A stretch of DNA of 38,677 nucleotides from Clostridia bacterium (GTDB taxonomy: Bacteria; Bacillota; Clostridia; UBA1212). Made by a program: the position numbers and the translations under genes. Below, piece after piece: positions 1-9,095 of this stretch. Where the stretch lies: contig JAGAKK010000049.1 in the NCBI GenBank assembly GCA_017625675.1, forward strand, positions 1 through 38,677, given 5' to 3'. Under the pieces are notes generated by a model that did not search any database, was not told the origin of the DNA, and saw nothing but the letters and a program-made list of their open reading frames with translations. Position 1 is the first letter of the stretch; the number at the start of each line of letters is the position of its first letter.

Positions 1-63
1 CAGACAACCGGTGCATTTCCCAGCCGGTATTTTTTTGCACCGGTTGTCTGTCCCCCTGGTGCA
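1..63. repeat. Inverted repeat, window-edge family
   Basis: Bases 1–15 and 36–50 are perfect 15-bp inverted repeats separated by 20 nt. Bases 36–63 match, in reverse complement, 27 of 28 bases of 38617–38644 at the other end of the window. A further partial copy (CCGGTGCA) lies just after it. This is therefore a dispersed palindromic intergenic family. Its role is unknown; a strong hairpin in transcripts from either direction is expected. Confidence 0.75.
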
Positions 64-90
64 CCCAGCCCCGGTGCACTCTGCAAAAAA

Positions 91-119
91 ATGAGTCAGG
101 GGGCAGGTCCCTGACTCAT
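91..119. repeat. TGAGTCAG palindromic repeat, copy 1
   Basis: A 29-bp imperfect palindrome with arms ATGAGTCAG and CTGACTCAT around a GC-rich centre. The same unit, in either orientation, recurs at 14743–14771, 34474–34501 and 34563–34590, always between genes. It is a dispersed repeat, possibly a terminator-like element. Confidence 0.7.
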
Positions 120-130
120 CGAAATAACAA

Positions 131-167
131 TAAAAAACAAACCGAAAAAAAATCCGGTTTGCTTTTT
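131..167 (-). terminator. Rho-independent terminator of the SanA/YdcF-like gene
   Basis: On the minus strand a 7-bp stem (GCAAACCG pairing with CGGTTTG) with a T-rich loop is followed by a run of six T. It lies about 25 nt beyond the stop codon at 191, the right place to end the transcript of the DUF218 gene. Confidence 0.6.
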
Positions 168-190
168 ACTTTCAAAAACATTATCATATC

Positions 191-922
191 TCAATCATTC
201 GTCACGTCGCCATTGCCCTGAAGGTCTATCCTCTCCCCCAAATACTTTGGAAGCGGCCTAAATACCGAAGTGAGAAAATCCTTGACCCTTGCGGCAAACT
301 CTCTCAGGTCGCGACCTCCTTGGCCTCCGTAGGTGCGAAGCTCCGCGTCAAGACCTACGACATCAAGCTCCATTGACTGTGCAATAAAAATTGCTCTGTG
401 GAGATGATATTTTTGCGTAACAATCAAAAGCCTTTCCGCCCCGAAAATCTCCTTTGCTCTGTATACGCTTTCGTAGGTAGAAAAACCTGCGTGGTCCATA
501 AAAATGTCTTCCGAGGGCACACCTTTTTCAATAAGAAAAGATTTCATCACGTTCACCTCGTCATAATCATCCTTGCCGTGGTCTCCGCTGACAATAATCT
601 TTTCGGCAATGCCCTGCTCATAGGCGCTCAGCGCCGTAAGAAGTCTGTCCTCAAGCATGTTGCTGGGAATAGTCTTTTCGTTTCCGTCAGGCTCTGTAAC
701 AAGCCTTACCGAGCAGCCAAGGACAAGTATGCAATCAAAGGCTTCGTCTTTCACCGCCTCTGAAAGCTCCGCGGCAGACTCATATATCTCGCCATTCGTT
801 CCCACAGTCACACGGATATTAATTGCCGACACAAAAATCAAAGCCGCCAGAAACAAAATCCCGATAACCGTTAACGATACCCTGAAGGCCTTGGCTTTAA
901 AAAACCTTTTCAAACAAGCCAT
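191..922 (-). CDS. SanA/YdcF-family (DUF218) membrane-anchored protein
   Basis: About 243 residues. A basic N-terminus is followed by one membrane span (about residues 14–35), then a DUF218 domain. Recognisable DUF218 features are the strand ending in VLGCSV, the LEDRLLTA helix, IIVSGDHG, the STYESV segment and the late YHLHRA motif. The family includes E. coli SanA and YdcF and is linked to cell-envelope integrity, but its reaction is not established, so no substrate is claimed. ATG at 922 is preferred over an in-frame TTG at 928 because GGAGG lies 11 nt upstream. It follows the YbaK-type gene with a 20-nt gap and is followed by a terminator, so it is probably the last gene of the ypeB–ybaK transcript. 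Confidence 0.85.
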   Translation of the reverse strand: MACLKRFFKAKAFRVSLTVIGILFLAALIFVSAINIRVTVGTNGEIYESAAELSEAVKDEAFDCILVLGCSVRLVTEPDGNEKTIPSNMLEDRLLTALSAYEQGIAEKIIVSGDHGKDDYDEVNVMKSFLIEKGVPSEDIFMDHAGFSTYESVYRAKEIFGAERLLIVTQKYHLHRAIFIAQSMELDVVGLDAELRTYGGQGGRDLREFAARVKDFLTSVFRPLPKYLGERIDLQGNGDVTND

Positions 923-942
923 ATACAAAAACGCCTCCGCAA

Positions 943-1428
943 TTATTTCGTAATATCAAAAAGCTCGATTTCAACCACACCGAGAAGCGCATCAGGAGCC
1001 ATTGACACCTGAAAGCCCACCTTGCCGGCAGAAAAGCATATCGTATCAAAAAGGATTGCCGTCTCATCTATAAAAGTTCTGAACTGCTTTTTCATTCCTA
1101 TAGGAGAACAACCTCCGTGTATGTAGCCCGTTAAGGGCAATAATTGTTTTTGAGGAATCATCTCAATTGACTTCTCGCCGGCAGCCTTGGCGGCCTTTTT
1201 AAGGTCAAGCTCGTTGCAGGTAGGCACCATAAAAACGTAGTAATTACCGGATTTTCCCACAGTTACCAAGGTTTTAAAAACCGACTCAGGCTCCATACCG
1301 TAAGCCTCTGCGATCCTTGCCGCCGTATACTTTTCCGTGTCGTATGAAAGAGGCGTGTAGGAAACGCCCCACTCATCCAGAAGTCGCATAACATTCGTCT
1401 TATCTTTTTTATTAAAATTGTTTTCCAT
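943..1428 (-). CDS. ybaK: YbaK/EbsC-type aminoacyl-tRNA deacylase
   Basis: About 161 residues covering the whole YbaK/ProX-type editing domain. Visible family features are the N-terminal TNVMRLLD helix, the FKTLVT strand, VPTCNELDLKKAA and the glycine-rich GGCSPIG loop that precedes the second half of the fold. Family members hydrolyse mischarged Cys-tRNA(Pro) in trans, acting in the cytosol beside prolyl-tRNA synthetase; that specificity is inferred from close similarity to the YbaK branch. An in-frame GTG at 1437 overlaps the upstream ypeB stop codon. ATG at 1428 gives a more usual N-terminus, but neither start has a strong ribosome site, so the gene may be translationally coupled to ypeB. 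Confidence 0.9.
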   Translation of the reverse strand: MENNFNKKDKTNVMRLLDEWGVSYTPLSYDTEKYTAARIAEAYGMEPESVFKTLVTVGKSGNYYVFMVPTCNELDLKKAAKAAGEKSIEMIPQKQLLPLTGYIHGGCSPIGMKKQFRTFIDETAILFDTICFSAGKVGFQVSMAPDALLGVVEIELFDITK

Positions 1429-1433
1429 ATATA

Positions 1434-2798
1434 TCACTTCACTAAAATACCATATTCATTTTCTTGTAATATTAAAATTTCACGTTCTCTGCCGTTTTCG
1501 CAGTCAATATACACGAGGCATTGCCGTCCGTCGAGAGATGCAGAGAACTCATAAACAAAATACTCTCCACCGAAATCATTCGGGATAACAGCCAGCCTTT
1601 CACTTTCCAAGGCAAGTCTTGAAGAAAGAAGCTTCCTTGCCTCCTCCGCAGAAATTGCCGGCGCCGGAAGATCCCTTGGGCAATGATTTAAAATATATCG
1701 ACCCGCTTCGACTCCCATCACTTCACCCGTATCAAGGGCAATGCTCACCTTTATCATATCCGGATAATACAAAACGTTGTCTTTTTCGTAGCAATAATTC
1801 GCAGTGACAATGCCGCCCTGCACGTTATAATAGGAAGGCTTCATGTCCTCAAATCCAACCGCCGCAAGATAGGTTGCCCCCTGCTCCACCGCCTGCTCCG
1901 CCGTCAGATTTTCCTCGCCCACCTCTCTGTACATTATAAAAGAGGAAAGCAGACCGCCCTTGACCGTAATATCAGCATAGGCCACAAGCTCCTTTTCGCC
2001 TACCGTATTATTTTTTAAGGTCACAACGTAGCTGTAAGTCCTGATATTTGAATTATTGTTTTCGTAAGCAAGCTGGCAGGACAGAATATCATATCCTTGC
2101 AGATAAGCGGCAAGCCTCTCTACGCCCTGCTCCTTTGTAACGTCCTCACCGGTAATGCCCTTCGGTGAAACCTGTTGCATGTGCTCCGAAAAAGGTCCGT
2201 CATATATAAGCGTAGGATAATCCTCCACAGGCTCGGAGAAACTCCCTAAAAACTCATAGCCCTCTGCAAGCTCTTCATTATCGGTAATAGCGCCGCTGTA
2301 CTTTTCAATGTCGCTCCAGTTGCAATTTCCGCTGCCTAAAGCGCTTGCCATATATTGGAAAGCCCCGTTAATATCCTGAGCGTATCCGTACATCTTTCCG
2401 AGAAGCTCAGTCTCCTCCTCAGTCAGCTCATCACGGTAAACCGACTTTTCATTGAAAGCCTTTGAAACGTCCGCAAGCTGCACGATGTACTTAGACACCT
2501 TCGCCATAACGGACTGGTCCACCGGAAGCACCTCCAGATGACTTTCCGCAAGGGACGCACAGCGCCACACCTCGTCCAGCATCATTGACGCATTTTCAGA
2601 AGAACCTGATGCCATTGCCTTTAAAAGATAGTTTTCAGCATCCTCAAGATTTTCCAGAAGCTCGTTAAATGCCCTGCTGTATGCAGTATCATCCGTTTTC
2701 ACAGGCTTGTGCGCCTGAACGTTCCAATATATACCGTAAACGGCAAGGCCAACTATCATTGCCACCGCCAATACAAAGGTAAAGTTTTTTAATTTCAC
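1434..2798 (-). CDS. ypeB: Spore germination protein YpeB
   Basis: 454 residues, the usual size for YpeB. An N-terminal membrane anchor (about residues 7–27) is followed by a long helical region (roughly 40–200) and C-terminal PepSY-like repeats (roughly 230–450), seen in segments such as SYVVTLKNN and TGEVMGVEAGRY. YpeB sits in the inner spore membrane region, stabilises the cortex-lytic enzyme SleB and keeps it in check until germination. The start is GTG at 2798, with AAGG about 10 nt upstream. Unusually, sleB is not adjacent here but lies about 35 kb away (37765–38535). The upstream gap holds an imperfect AT-rich palindrome (2813–2832) of unknown role; I could not identify a convincing forespore promoter. 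Confidence 0.93.
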   Translation of the reverse strand: MKLKNFTFVLAVAMIVGLAVYGIYWNVQAHKPVKTDDTAYSRAFNELLENLEDAENYLLKAMASGSSENASMMLDEVWRCASLAESHLEVLPVDQSVMAKVSKYIVQLADVSKAFNEKSVYRDELTEEETELLGKMYGYAQDINGAFQYMASALGSGNCNWSDIEKYSGAITDNEELAEGYEFLGSFSEPVEDYPTLIYDGPFSEHMQQVSPKGITGEDVTKEQGVERLAAYLQGYDILSCQLAYENNNSNIRTYSYVVTLKNNTVGEKELVAYADITVKGGLLSSFIMYREVGEENLTAEQAVEQGATYLAAVGFEDMKPSYYNVQGGIVTANYCYEKDNVLYYPDMIKVSIALDTGEVMGVEAGRYILNHCPRDLPAPAISAEEARKLLSSRLALESERLAVIPNDFGGEYFVYEFSASLDGRQCLVYIDCENGREREILILQENEYGILVK

Positions 2799-2878
2799 AA
2801 AACCGCCGCCTTCTCTATAATATTATATAGAGTATCTTGCGCCGCCATCTGTAAAATTATTCATATTTTATATTGTGT

Positions 2879-4156
2879 TCAGATTCGTCTTCTCACAACG
2901 CTTCCCGGAACGATTCTCTTGTCAGAAGGAATCTTAACGAGAGCCATAGGGTTTGCCGCTCTTTCAAGGGCCTCCCCCTTTTCATTAATTATATATTCTG
3001 CATTAACCGTCACGATCTCACGCACTCCCGGAACTACAACCTCAAGAGTTTCGCCTTTATTAAAAGCGCCCTTCACACGAAGGAACATTTCATTTTCTGA
3101 AGTTTCTTCAACCACACCGATAAAGTCCGTATCGCGAAGATACGAGGATGTGGTATAAATCTGCTCCCCCTTGTCGCCAAGGTAAAATCCCGTAGAATAA
3201 TCACGATGGCTCACAGAGCAAAGCTCCCTCATTATCTCATCTTTAAGTTCCTTATTGTTTCTGTAACCCTCCGGATCTTTGAAACACTCGTCAATGGCAA
3301 TTCTGTAAGCCCTTACAGTTACAGCCGTGTAGAACTCACTCTTCATTCTGCCCTCGATCTTAAGGCTGCCCACTCCCGTCTCCATAAGCTCAGGAAGATA
3401 TTCTGCCATGCAAAGGTCCTTGGAGTTAAATATGAAAGTACCTCTTTCATTGTCCTCTACCTGAATGTACTCTCCGGGACGGCGTTCCTCTGAAACGTAA
3501 TAATTCCATCTGCAGGGCTGAGCGCAGTCTCCGCGATTTGAGGAACGACCTGCCATATAATCACTGAGCATACATCTTCCTGAAAAAGACATACACATTG
3601 CACCGTGAACAAAAGCCTCAAGATAAGGCTCGCCGTTGTTGCCGTTTTTTACGGATTCGCAATTATTGATAAGATTATCATTGATGCCCTTGATTTCCTC
3701 AAGAGAAAGCTCCCTTGCAAGGTTTACACGTACCGCGCCGTTATCGAGCCAGAACTTTATAGTTCTCCAGTTGAGGTTATTTGCCTGAGTACTTACGTGA
3801 ACGGGAAGCTTCGGAACGGTTTCCCTTACCAGCATAAATGTTCCAAGGTCTGCAACGATAACACCGTGAACACCGATTTCATAAAGCTCCCTTGCGTATT
3901 CCGCAATCCTGTCAAGGTCGCTGTCACGGGAAATAATATTCATCGTAATATAAATTTTCTTCCCCAATGAGTTTGCAAGCTTTACCGCTTCACGCATCTC
4001 GTCACTTGAGAAATTTCCTGCCTGAGAACGCAAACTGAAAAAATGGCCCCCCATATACACCGCATCTGCGCCGTACATAAAAGCAGTTTTCATTTTAGTA
4101 AAATTCCCTGCAGGAGCAAGAAGCTCAGGCTTTGTTTTGATGTTATTCATTGTCAT
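2879..4156 (-). CDS. U32-family tRNA uridine 5-hydroxylation protein (TrhP-like)
   Basis: 425 residues. The U32 signature is intact at about residues 180–198 (E-x-F-x2-G-A-x-C, then GRCMLS), with cysteines at about 188, 195, 211 and 215 suited to an Fe–S cluster. The fold begins with the typical ELLAPAGN strand. Although named peptidases, members such as TrhP make 5-hydroxyuridine at tRNA position 34 using prephenate. The next upstream gene is TrmR, which methylates that hydroxyl, and mltG precedes it. This matches the yrrL–yrrM–yrrN/O order of B. subtilis, so a tRNA role is likely. Only one U32 gene is present rather than the yrrN/yrrO pair. ATG at 4156 overlaps the trmR end by 14 nt and has AAGGGA 10 nt upstream. 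Confidence 0.9.
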   Translation of the reverse strand: MTMNNIKTKPELLAPAGNFTKMKTAFMYGADAVYMGGHFFSLRSQAGNFSSDEMREAVKLANSLGKKIYITMNIISRDSDLDRIAEYARELYEIGVHGVIVADLGTFMLVRETVPKLPVHVSTQANNLNWRTIKFWLDNGAVRVNLARELSLEEIKGINDNLINNCESVKNGNNGEPYLEAFVHGAMCMSFSGRCMLSDYMAGRSSNRGDCAQPCRWNYYVSEERRPGEYIQVEDNERGTFIFNSKDLCMAEYLPELMETGVGSLKIEGRMKSEFYTAVTVRAYRIAIDECFKDPEGYRNNKELKDEIMRELCSVSHRDYSTGFYLGDKGEQIYTTSSYLRDTDFIGVVEETSENEMFLRVKGAFNKGETLEVVVPGVREIVTVNAEYIINEKGEALERAANPMALVKIPSDKRIVPGSVVRRRI

Positions 4157-4835
4157 AACTTAAATTTCCCTTCTTTACGGCAATAGCCATTCCGTCTCCC
4201 GTGTCAATGAGCGACGTTACAAAATCCTTATCGGCGGCAAGCTTATCAAGGAAAGCCCTGAGCCTTCCCACAATAGTTCTGTGCTTGTGAGGAGCCTCTT
4301 TCGGGTCGTCGTTTATCTTTCCGTAGAAGATAACGTCATCGCACACAAGAAGTCCGCCGGTTTTAAGGAGTCTTTTCATATCATCATACATCTCAATGTA
4401 ATGTCCTTTGGAGCTATCCACAAAGACCATATCATATTGTCCGCCGATACAATTAAAGACCTCCACCGCATCGCCGTTAATGACCCTGATATATGACGAA
4501 AGTCCTGCCCTTTCAATATTTTTCAGTGCAACCAAAGTCCTCTCTTCGCTGAGCTCAACGGTGTCAATCCGAAACTCCTTTTTTTCTTCATCAGAAAGAG
4601 CTTCAAGACAAAACCTTGCCAGCAATATTGCAGAATACCCTACGGCAGTTCCCGCCTCAAGTATTTTAAGAGGCTTGTGCATCGTCACAAGAACGCTGAG
4701 AAGGGCCGCTGCATCCTTCCTCAGAATAGGAACGTTGTCCATATCTCTTGCAGAAAGGCGGCGTATATCCTTTAAAACGTCATCTTCAAAATCAAGTATT
4801 GTTTCAGTATATTCATTCATAATATCAGGAAGCAT
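4143..4835 (-). CDS. trmR: tRNA 5-hydroxyuridine O-methyltransferase TrmR
   Basis: 230 residues, a class I SAM-dependent O-methyltransferase of the YrrM/COMT type. The SAM-binding strand and loop LEAGTAVGYSA is at about residues 59–70. VFVDSSKGHY, with the catalytic/metal-binding aspartate, and the following LLVCDDV strand are also present. TrmR methylates 5-hydroxyuridine at tRNA position 34 to 5-methoxyuridine. Its place between mltG and the U32 gene supports this over a generic small-molecule O-methyltransferase. The start is uncertain: ATG at 4835 has AAGGAG only 1–2 nt upstream, and ATG at 4820 has it about 16 nt upstream. The longer form overlaps the mltG end by 11 nt, implying translational coupling. 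Confidence 0.88.
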   Translation of the reverse strand: MLPDIMNEYTETILDFEDDVLKDIRRLSARDMDNVPILRKDAAALLSVLVTMHKPLKILEAGTAVGYSAILLARFCLEALSDEEKKEFRIDTVELSEERTLVALKNIERAGLSSYIRVINGDAVEVFNCIGGQYDMVFVDSSKGHYIEMYDDMKRLLKTGGLLVCDDVIFYGKINDDPKEAPHKHRTIVGRLRAFLDKLAADKDFVTSLIDTGDGMAIAVKKGNLSYDNE

Positions 4836-6240
4836 TCTCCTTTACAGCGGCATCGTGCTCTTCTGCAGTAACAGAAAATACGTGTGTGCCGTTGCCGTCT
4901 TTTTTCAACGTGTAATATAAATAGTCGTGCTCGTTCATTTCAATAACAGCCTTTATTGAAGCCTGACCCGGACTGCAAATCGCACCCGGAGTGAGTCCTT
5001 CATACATAAAAGTGTTATAACGATCCTTCATAAATTTCATTTCCTCGGTAATCTCAGAAACAGACTCCCCCGTATTCCTCTTGACAATATATTGAAGTGT
5101 AGAGGGGCATTCCATAAACGGCACTGTTTCGCTGTGCATTCTGTTGTAGAAAAGCCTTGCAATAGTCTCTCTTTCCGTGCCTACCTTGCACTCTTTTTCA
5201 ACGTAGGATGCAATGGTAACGACCTGATTCACCGTAAGTCCCTGCTTTTCCGCACGCTCGTAATACTCAGGCTTAAAGACGTCGCTGAATCTGTTCAGCA
5301 TCTTATATATTACCGTTTCGGGATTTGAGTCAATTTCAAACTTGTACGTATCAGGGAAAAGGTATCCGTCAAGACGGTAATCCATCTCCCCTTTCTCCTG
5401 CGGAACAAAAGAATAGGAAGACAGGTCAATATTGTCCACCGCTTCAAGGAACTCCTCTTTTCCTACGATATCATTGGCCTCCAGACGCTCTGCAATCTGA
5501 ATAGTTGTAAAGCCCTCCGGAAACATTACCGACACAGTCAGAGGCTCATCCGCAAGGAGCACCATTATTTCATCATAGGTAAGGTCCTTGCAAAGAATAT
5601 GAACACCCGATTTATAAAGGTCGTCATAGCCGTTAAACTTTGAAAGCATTTTAAAAATAAATTTATTTTTAATAAGACCCTGTTCCTTAAGCTCATCTGC
5701 AATGCTTTCAGTTCTTGAGCCTTTTTCTATTTTAAACTCCACCGCCGTAGCTTCATCAATTTCAATCGAATCCGCGGTAATGGGATTTTCATACTTGTCA
5801 ACAAGGTAAGTGTAAGATACAAAGGCAGAGAACACACCGATTGCAATAAGAACTATTCCGGAAAGAAAAACCATTGCCGCCGTACTTCCCCTTGAAAAGC
5901 GACTTTTTTTCATGTTTCTGTAGGACTTTTCTTTCTGAGCAGCCTTTTTCGTTTTAAGCTCCTTGCGTCTTTGAAGGTCGCTTTTTGCAGGTTCTGTTTT
6001 ATTTACAGGATTGGTTCTTTGCCCCGGCTTTCTGATACCGCTCTGAGAGGATGTCTGAGACGTTTTTTTCTGAGGAGCTTTTTGTGTTTGTGAAGGTCTT
6101 TTGGCAACACTTGAGGAGGCCCTTTTCTCTGAAACGGTAGAAGGGCTTTTTGCAGAATCATATCTTCTTTGGTTTGCTTCGTCATCATTTGATATAAGCA
6201 TATCAAAATCGTCGGCAACAGGCTTTCGTGAGTTAGCCAC
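4825..6240 (-). CDS. mltG: Endolytic murein transglycosylase MltG
   Basis: 471 residues. A low-complexity, Ser/Lys/Gln-rich cytosolic part (1–118) is followed by one membrane span (about 121–145) and a YceG/MltG domain (about 160–465) outside the membrane. The active-site segment IASYVEKE lies at 343–350, and E348 corresponds to the catalytic glutamate of the family; the GTERETIARLFYNRM stretch follows. MltG cleaves nascent glycan strands and so sets their length. The long cytosolic tail is common in Firmicutes and varies greatly. The start is GTG at 6240 with AAGGAG 8–9 nt upstream. It appears to head the mltG–trmR–U32 operon. Confidence 0.93.
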   Translation of the reverse strand: MANSRKPVADDFDMLISNDDEANQRRYDSAKSPSTVSEKRASSSVAKRPSQTQKAPQKKTSQTSSQSGIRKPGQRTNPVNKTEPAKSDLQRRKELKTKKAAQKEKSYRNMKKSRFSRGSTAAMVFLSGIVLIAIGVFSAFVSYTYLVDKYENPITADSIEIDEATAVEFKIEKGSRTESIADELKEQGLIKNKFIFKMLSKFNGYDDLYKSGVHILCKDLTYDEIMVLLADEPLTVSVMFPEGFTTIQIAERLEANDIVGKEEFLEAVDNIDLSSYSFVPQEKGEMDYRLDGYLFPDTYKFEIDSNPETVIYKMLNRFSDVFKPEYYERAEKQGLTVNQVVTIASYVEKECKVGTERETIARLFYNRMHSETVPFMECPSTLQYIVKRNTGESVSEITEEMKFMKDRYNTFMYEGLTPGAICSPGQASIKAVIEMNEHDYLYYTLKKDGNGTHVFSVTAEEHDAAVKENAS

Positions 6241-6265
6241 AAAGATCAGCTCCTTTTATATTGTC

Positions 6266-6401
6266 AGTGTTTTCGCAAGAAGCCTCTGCGAAGCAGTCAG
6301 CTTCTGAAGAAATCTTCCTATTTTTTCACCTTAGTTGAATGAGTGTTTTCGCAAGAAGCCTCTGCGAAGCAGTCAGCTTCTGAAGAAATCACTCATTCAA
6401 C
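6266..6401. repeat. Two 49-bp direct repeats plus a flanking inverted repeat
   Basis: Bases 6266–6314 and 6342–6390 are a perfect 49-bp direct repeat. Inside each, TTCGCA/TGCGAA and AGAAGC/GCTTCT can pair. The second copy is bracketed by 12-bp inverted repeats (6334–6345 and 6390–6401), forming one large stem-loop. The distal arm runs over the typA stop codon (6397–6399), so the element ends exactly at the gene. It fills the typA–mltG gap and may act as the typA terminator or be a small insertion. Confidence 0.8.
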
Positions 6402-8229
6402 CCTTCTTTAACTTACTTTCCGCTTTCGCTCTCAGCTCCGTATTAAGAATCTTCTTTCTGAGTCTTATGCTCTTAGGCGTTACCTCCACAAGCTCATCAT
6501 CGGAAATAAACTCCAATGATTGCTCAAGGCTCAGAATAACGGGAGGCGTAAGTCTGAGCGCCTCGTCAGAGCCGGAAGCTCGCACGTTAGATATATGTTT
6601 TTTCTTGCATACGTTTATAACAAGGTCGTCAGGTCTTGCATTTTCGCCAACGATCATACCCTCATAAACCTTTGTATTAGCGCCGATAAAGAGTCTTCCT
6701 CTCTCCTGTGCGTTGAAAAGGCCGTATACAACGGATTCGCCCTGTTCCCAGGCAATCATTGAGCCTCTCTGACGAGAACTCATATCACCCTTGTATGCCT
6801 CATATCCGTCAAAAACGTGGTTCATAATACCGTTGCCCTTGGTGTCCGTCAAAAATTCGGAACGGTAACCGATAAGGCCTCTTGCAGGAATCTTGAATTC
6901 AAGCCTTACGTAGCCCTCTGCTCCGGGATGCATATCAAGCATTTCGCCCTTACGCACACCGATCTTCTCAATTACCACGCCCACAGTGTCCTCAGGTGTA
7001 TCAACCGTAAGTCTTTCAATAGGCTCATAAAGAAGCCCGTCCACCTCTTTGAAAATTACCTTGGGCCTTGATACCTGAAACTCGTAGCCCTGACGGCGCA
7101 TTGTCTCAATAAGCACGGAAAGGTGAAGCTCTCCTCTTCCGGAAACCTTAAGGGTATCAGGAGAATCAGTTTCCTCAACTCTCAGGCTGACGTTTGTTTC
7201 AAGCTCTTTAAAAAGTCTGTCTCTTATGTGACGTGACGTTACAAACTCGCCCTCAGTTCCTGCAAAAGGACTGTTATTAACGCTGAAATTCATTGAAAGC
7301 GTAGGCTCGTCAATATTTACAAAGTCAATAGGCTCAACGCAATCAGGCGCACAAACCGTGTCACCGATATTAAGGTCTGTAATACCTGCAACAACCACGA
7401 TATCACCTGCGCAGGCAGTATCCGTTTCCACCTTTTTAAGGCCTTTAAATTTATAAAGATAATTTATTCTGCCGTTTTTCTTTGAGCCGTCAGAGTTACA
7501 AACCACAACGCTCTGTCCGTTTGAAACAGTTCCGCGGTCAATTCTCGCAACGCCTATTCTTCCCACGTAATCATCTGCAGTAACGTTTGAAATAAGCATT
7601 CTGAAAGGCGCCTCCGTATCAACGGAAGGTCCGGGAATTTCTCTTATTATAGCCTCGAACAAAGGCTCCAGATCCTTTCTGTCGCCGCCGTCAGGTGAAA
7701 GTGATGCATATCCGTCACGGGAGGATGCATATACAACAGGAAAATCCAGCTGTTCATCATCTGCGCCGAGATCCATAAAAAGTTCAAAAACCTCGTCAAG
7801 AACCTCCAGTGGTCTTGCGCCGTCTCTGTCAATTTTGTTGATTACCACAATAGGCTTCAGTTTCATTGCCAGTGCCTTGGTAAGCACGAATCTCGTCTGA
7901 GGCATTGCTCCCTCAAAAGCGTCTACCAGAAGAAGAACGCCGTCGCACATTCCAAGGACTCTCTCTACCTCGCCGCCGAAATCTGCATGTCCGGGGGTAT
8001 CTACGATATTTATTGTGTAGTCCTTGTATTGGAGTGAAGTATTCTTTGAAAGAATGGTAATTCCTCTCTCCTTTTCAAGGTCGTTACTGTCCATTACGCG
8101 CTCTGCCACCGCCTCATTTTCACGAAAAGTTCCGCTCTGATGAAGAAGACCGTCTACCATGGTGGTCTTGCCGTGGTCAACGTGGGCAATTATTGCAATA
8201 TTTCTTATCTTATCTCTTGTTTGTATCAC
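6397..8229 (-). CDS. typA: Translational GTPase TypA/BipA
   Basis: About 610 residues, the usual TypA length. The G1 loop AHVDHGKTT is at about residues 15–23, followed by G3 (DTPGHADF) and G4 (NKID), the EF-Tu-like domain II, the EF-G-like domains III/V and the TypA-specific C-terminal domain. TypA binds ribosomes and helps 50S assembly and stress adaptation. The GTG at 8229 is chosen because GGAG lies 10 nt upstream; an in-frame TTG at 8238 is too close to that site. The gene has its own neighbourhood: an esterase gene ends 38 nt upstream, and a stem-loop repeat covers its end. Confidence 0.96.
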   Translation of the reverse strand: MIQTRDKIRNIAIIAHVDHGKTTMVDGLLHQSGTFRENEAVAERVMDSNDLEKERGITILSKNTSLQYKDYTINIVDTPGHADFGGEVERVLGMCDGVLLLVDAFEGAMPQTRFVLTKALAMKLKPIVVINKIDRDGARPLEVLDEVFELFMDLGADDEQLDFPVVYASSRDGYASLSPDGGDRKDLEPLFEAIIREIPGPSVDTEAPFRMLISNVTADDYVGRIGVARIDRGTVSNGQSVVVCNSDGSKKNGRINYLYKFKGLKKVETDTACAGDIVVVAGITDLNIGDTVCAPDCVEPIDFVNIDEPTLSMNFSVNNSPFAGTEGEFVTSRHIRDRLFKELETNVSLRVEETDSPDTLKVSGRGELHLSVLIETMRRQGYEFQVSRPKVIFKEVDGLLYEPIERLTVDTPEDTVGVVIEKIGVRKGEMLDMHPGAEGYVRLEFKIPARGLIGYRSEFLTDTKGNGIMNHVFDGYEAYKGDMSSRQRGSMIAWEQGESVVYGLFNAQERGRLFIGANTKVYEGMIVGENARPDDLVINVCKKKHISNVRASGSDEALRLTPPVILSLEQSLEFISDDELVEVTPKSIRLRKKILNTELRAKAESKLKKG

Positions 8230-8267
8230 AAAAAACAAACTCCTTTGTACTGGATTAATTAATTATA

Positions 8268-9095
8268 TCACTTTTTATTGAAATTATCTTTAAGCCATCT
8301 TGAACAATTTTTCACCCAAGGCTGAAAGGATGGCTCCACGTGACAATCTGCCACATAGGTTACGTCATTTGCCAATGCAAGGCCGTGCACTCCCTTTTGC
8401 ACTATATGAAGCTCAAAAGGAATTCCGTTGTCGGAAAGAGCCTTTGCAAAAACAAGTGAGTTCTCCACAGGAACGGTCTCATCTTCAAAAGTATGAACGA
8501 TAAACGAAGGTGGTGTATGCTTGCCCACCTGCTTATACGGCGATATCTTTTCAAGAAGCTTTTCACGCGCCTCGCCCTCTGTTCCCCGAAGAAGAGTATT
8601 AAGGCAATCAGCAGGGCATTCTCCGATAGGTCCCGTCACAGGATAACACAAAACCAATGCATCGGGTCTGTTTTCGTCATTAAAGCATCCTGCAGTTGTC
8701 TGAATTTCTTTGTCATTCCAAAGAGTACCCAGCGTAGCGGCCAGATGACCTCCTGCAGAAAAGCCTGCAACTGCAATTGCATTCTCATTAACGCCCCACT
8801 CCTCTGAGTGTTCGCGGACAATCTTCATTGCCCTTGAAAGGTCGCAAAGGGAATTAGGAAACACCGCATCCTCGTTAAGGGAATACCTGATCACGAAGGT
8901 GTGAAACCCCTCTGCCGCAAAGGCCATTGCAATAGGTTCTGCCTCTCTGTCAGAGCACATAAAATATCCGCCGCCGGGACAAATCATCACAGCGGGCCTT
9001 ACGTGAAGAGCAGGCATTTCAGGGCTCTTGTCAAGAATATACGTTTCAAGATAAACCTTTCCGTCATCTCTTAAATTAATTTTTTCATATTTCAT
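8268..9095 (-). CDS. Alpha/beta-hydrolase, acetyl-esterase-like
   Basis: 275 residues. The oxyanion-hole segment CPGGGY is at 39–44 and the nucleophile elbow GFSAGG at 111–116 with Ser113. An acidic residue follows in FEDETVPVENS, and the histidine is in GVHGLAL near residue 240. The pattern fits the carboxylesterase/acetyl-xylan-esterase-like branch of the fold (BD-FAE/hormone-sensitive-lipase relatives). Such enzymes remove acetyl or feruloyl groups from plant glycans, but the substrate cannot be read from sequence. It has no signal peptide and so is cytosolic. Its ATG overlaps the cysE stop by 4 nt (ATGA), so the two are co-translated, although their functions are not obviously linked. Confidence 0.85.
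   Translation of the reverse strand: MKYEKINLRDDGKVYLETYILDKSPEMPALHVRPAVMICPGGGYFMCSDREAEPIAMAFAAEGFHTFVIRYSLNEDAVFPNSLCDLSRAMKIVREHSEEWGVNENAIAVAGFSAGGHLAATLGTLWNDKEIQTTAGCFNDENRPDALVLCYPVTGPIGECPADCLNTLLRGTEGEAREKLLEKISPYKQVGKHTPPSFIVHTFEDETVPVENSLVFAKALSDNGIPFELHIVQKGVHGLALANDVTYVADCHVEPSFQPWVKNCSRWLKDNFNKK

Noticed and set aside
2813..2832. AT-rich palindrome before ypeB as a sporulation promoter or operator
   Set aside because: No convincing sigma-F/G match at proper spacing; imperfect AT-rich palindromes are expected by chance.
2879..4156. Peptidase/collagenase function for the U32 protein
   Set aside because: The family name is historical; the TrmR neighbour and conserved cysteines fit tRNA hydroxylation.
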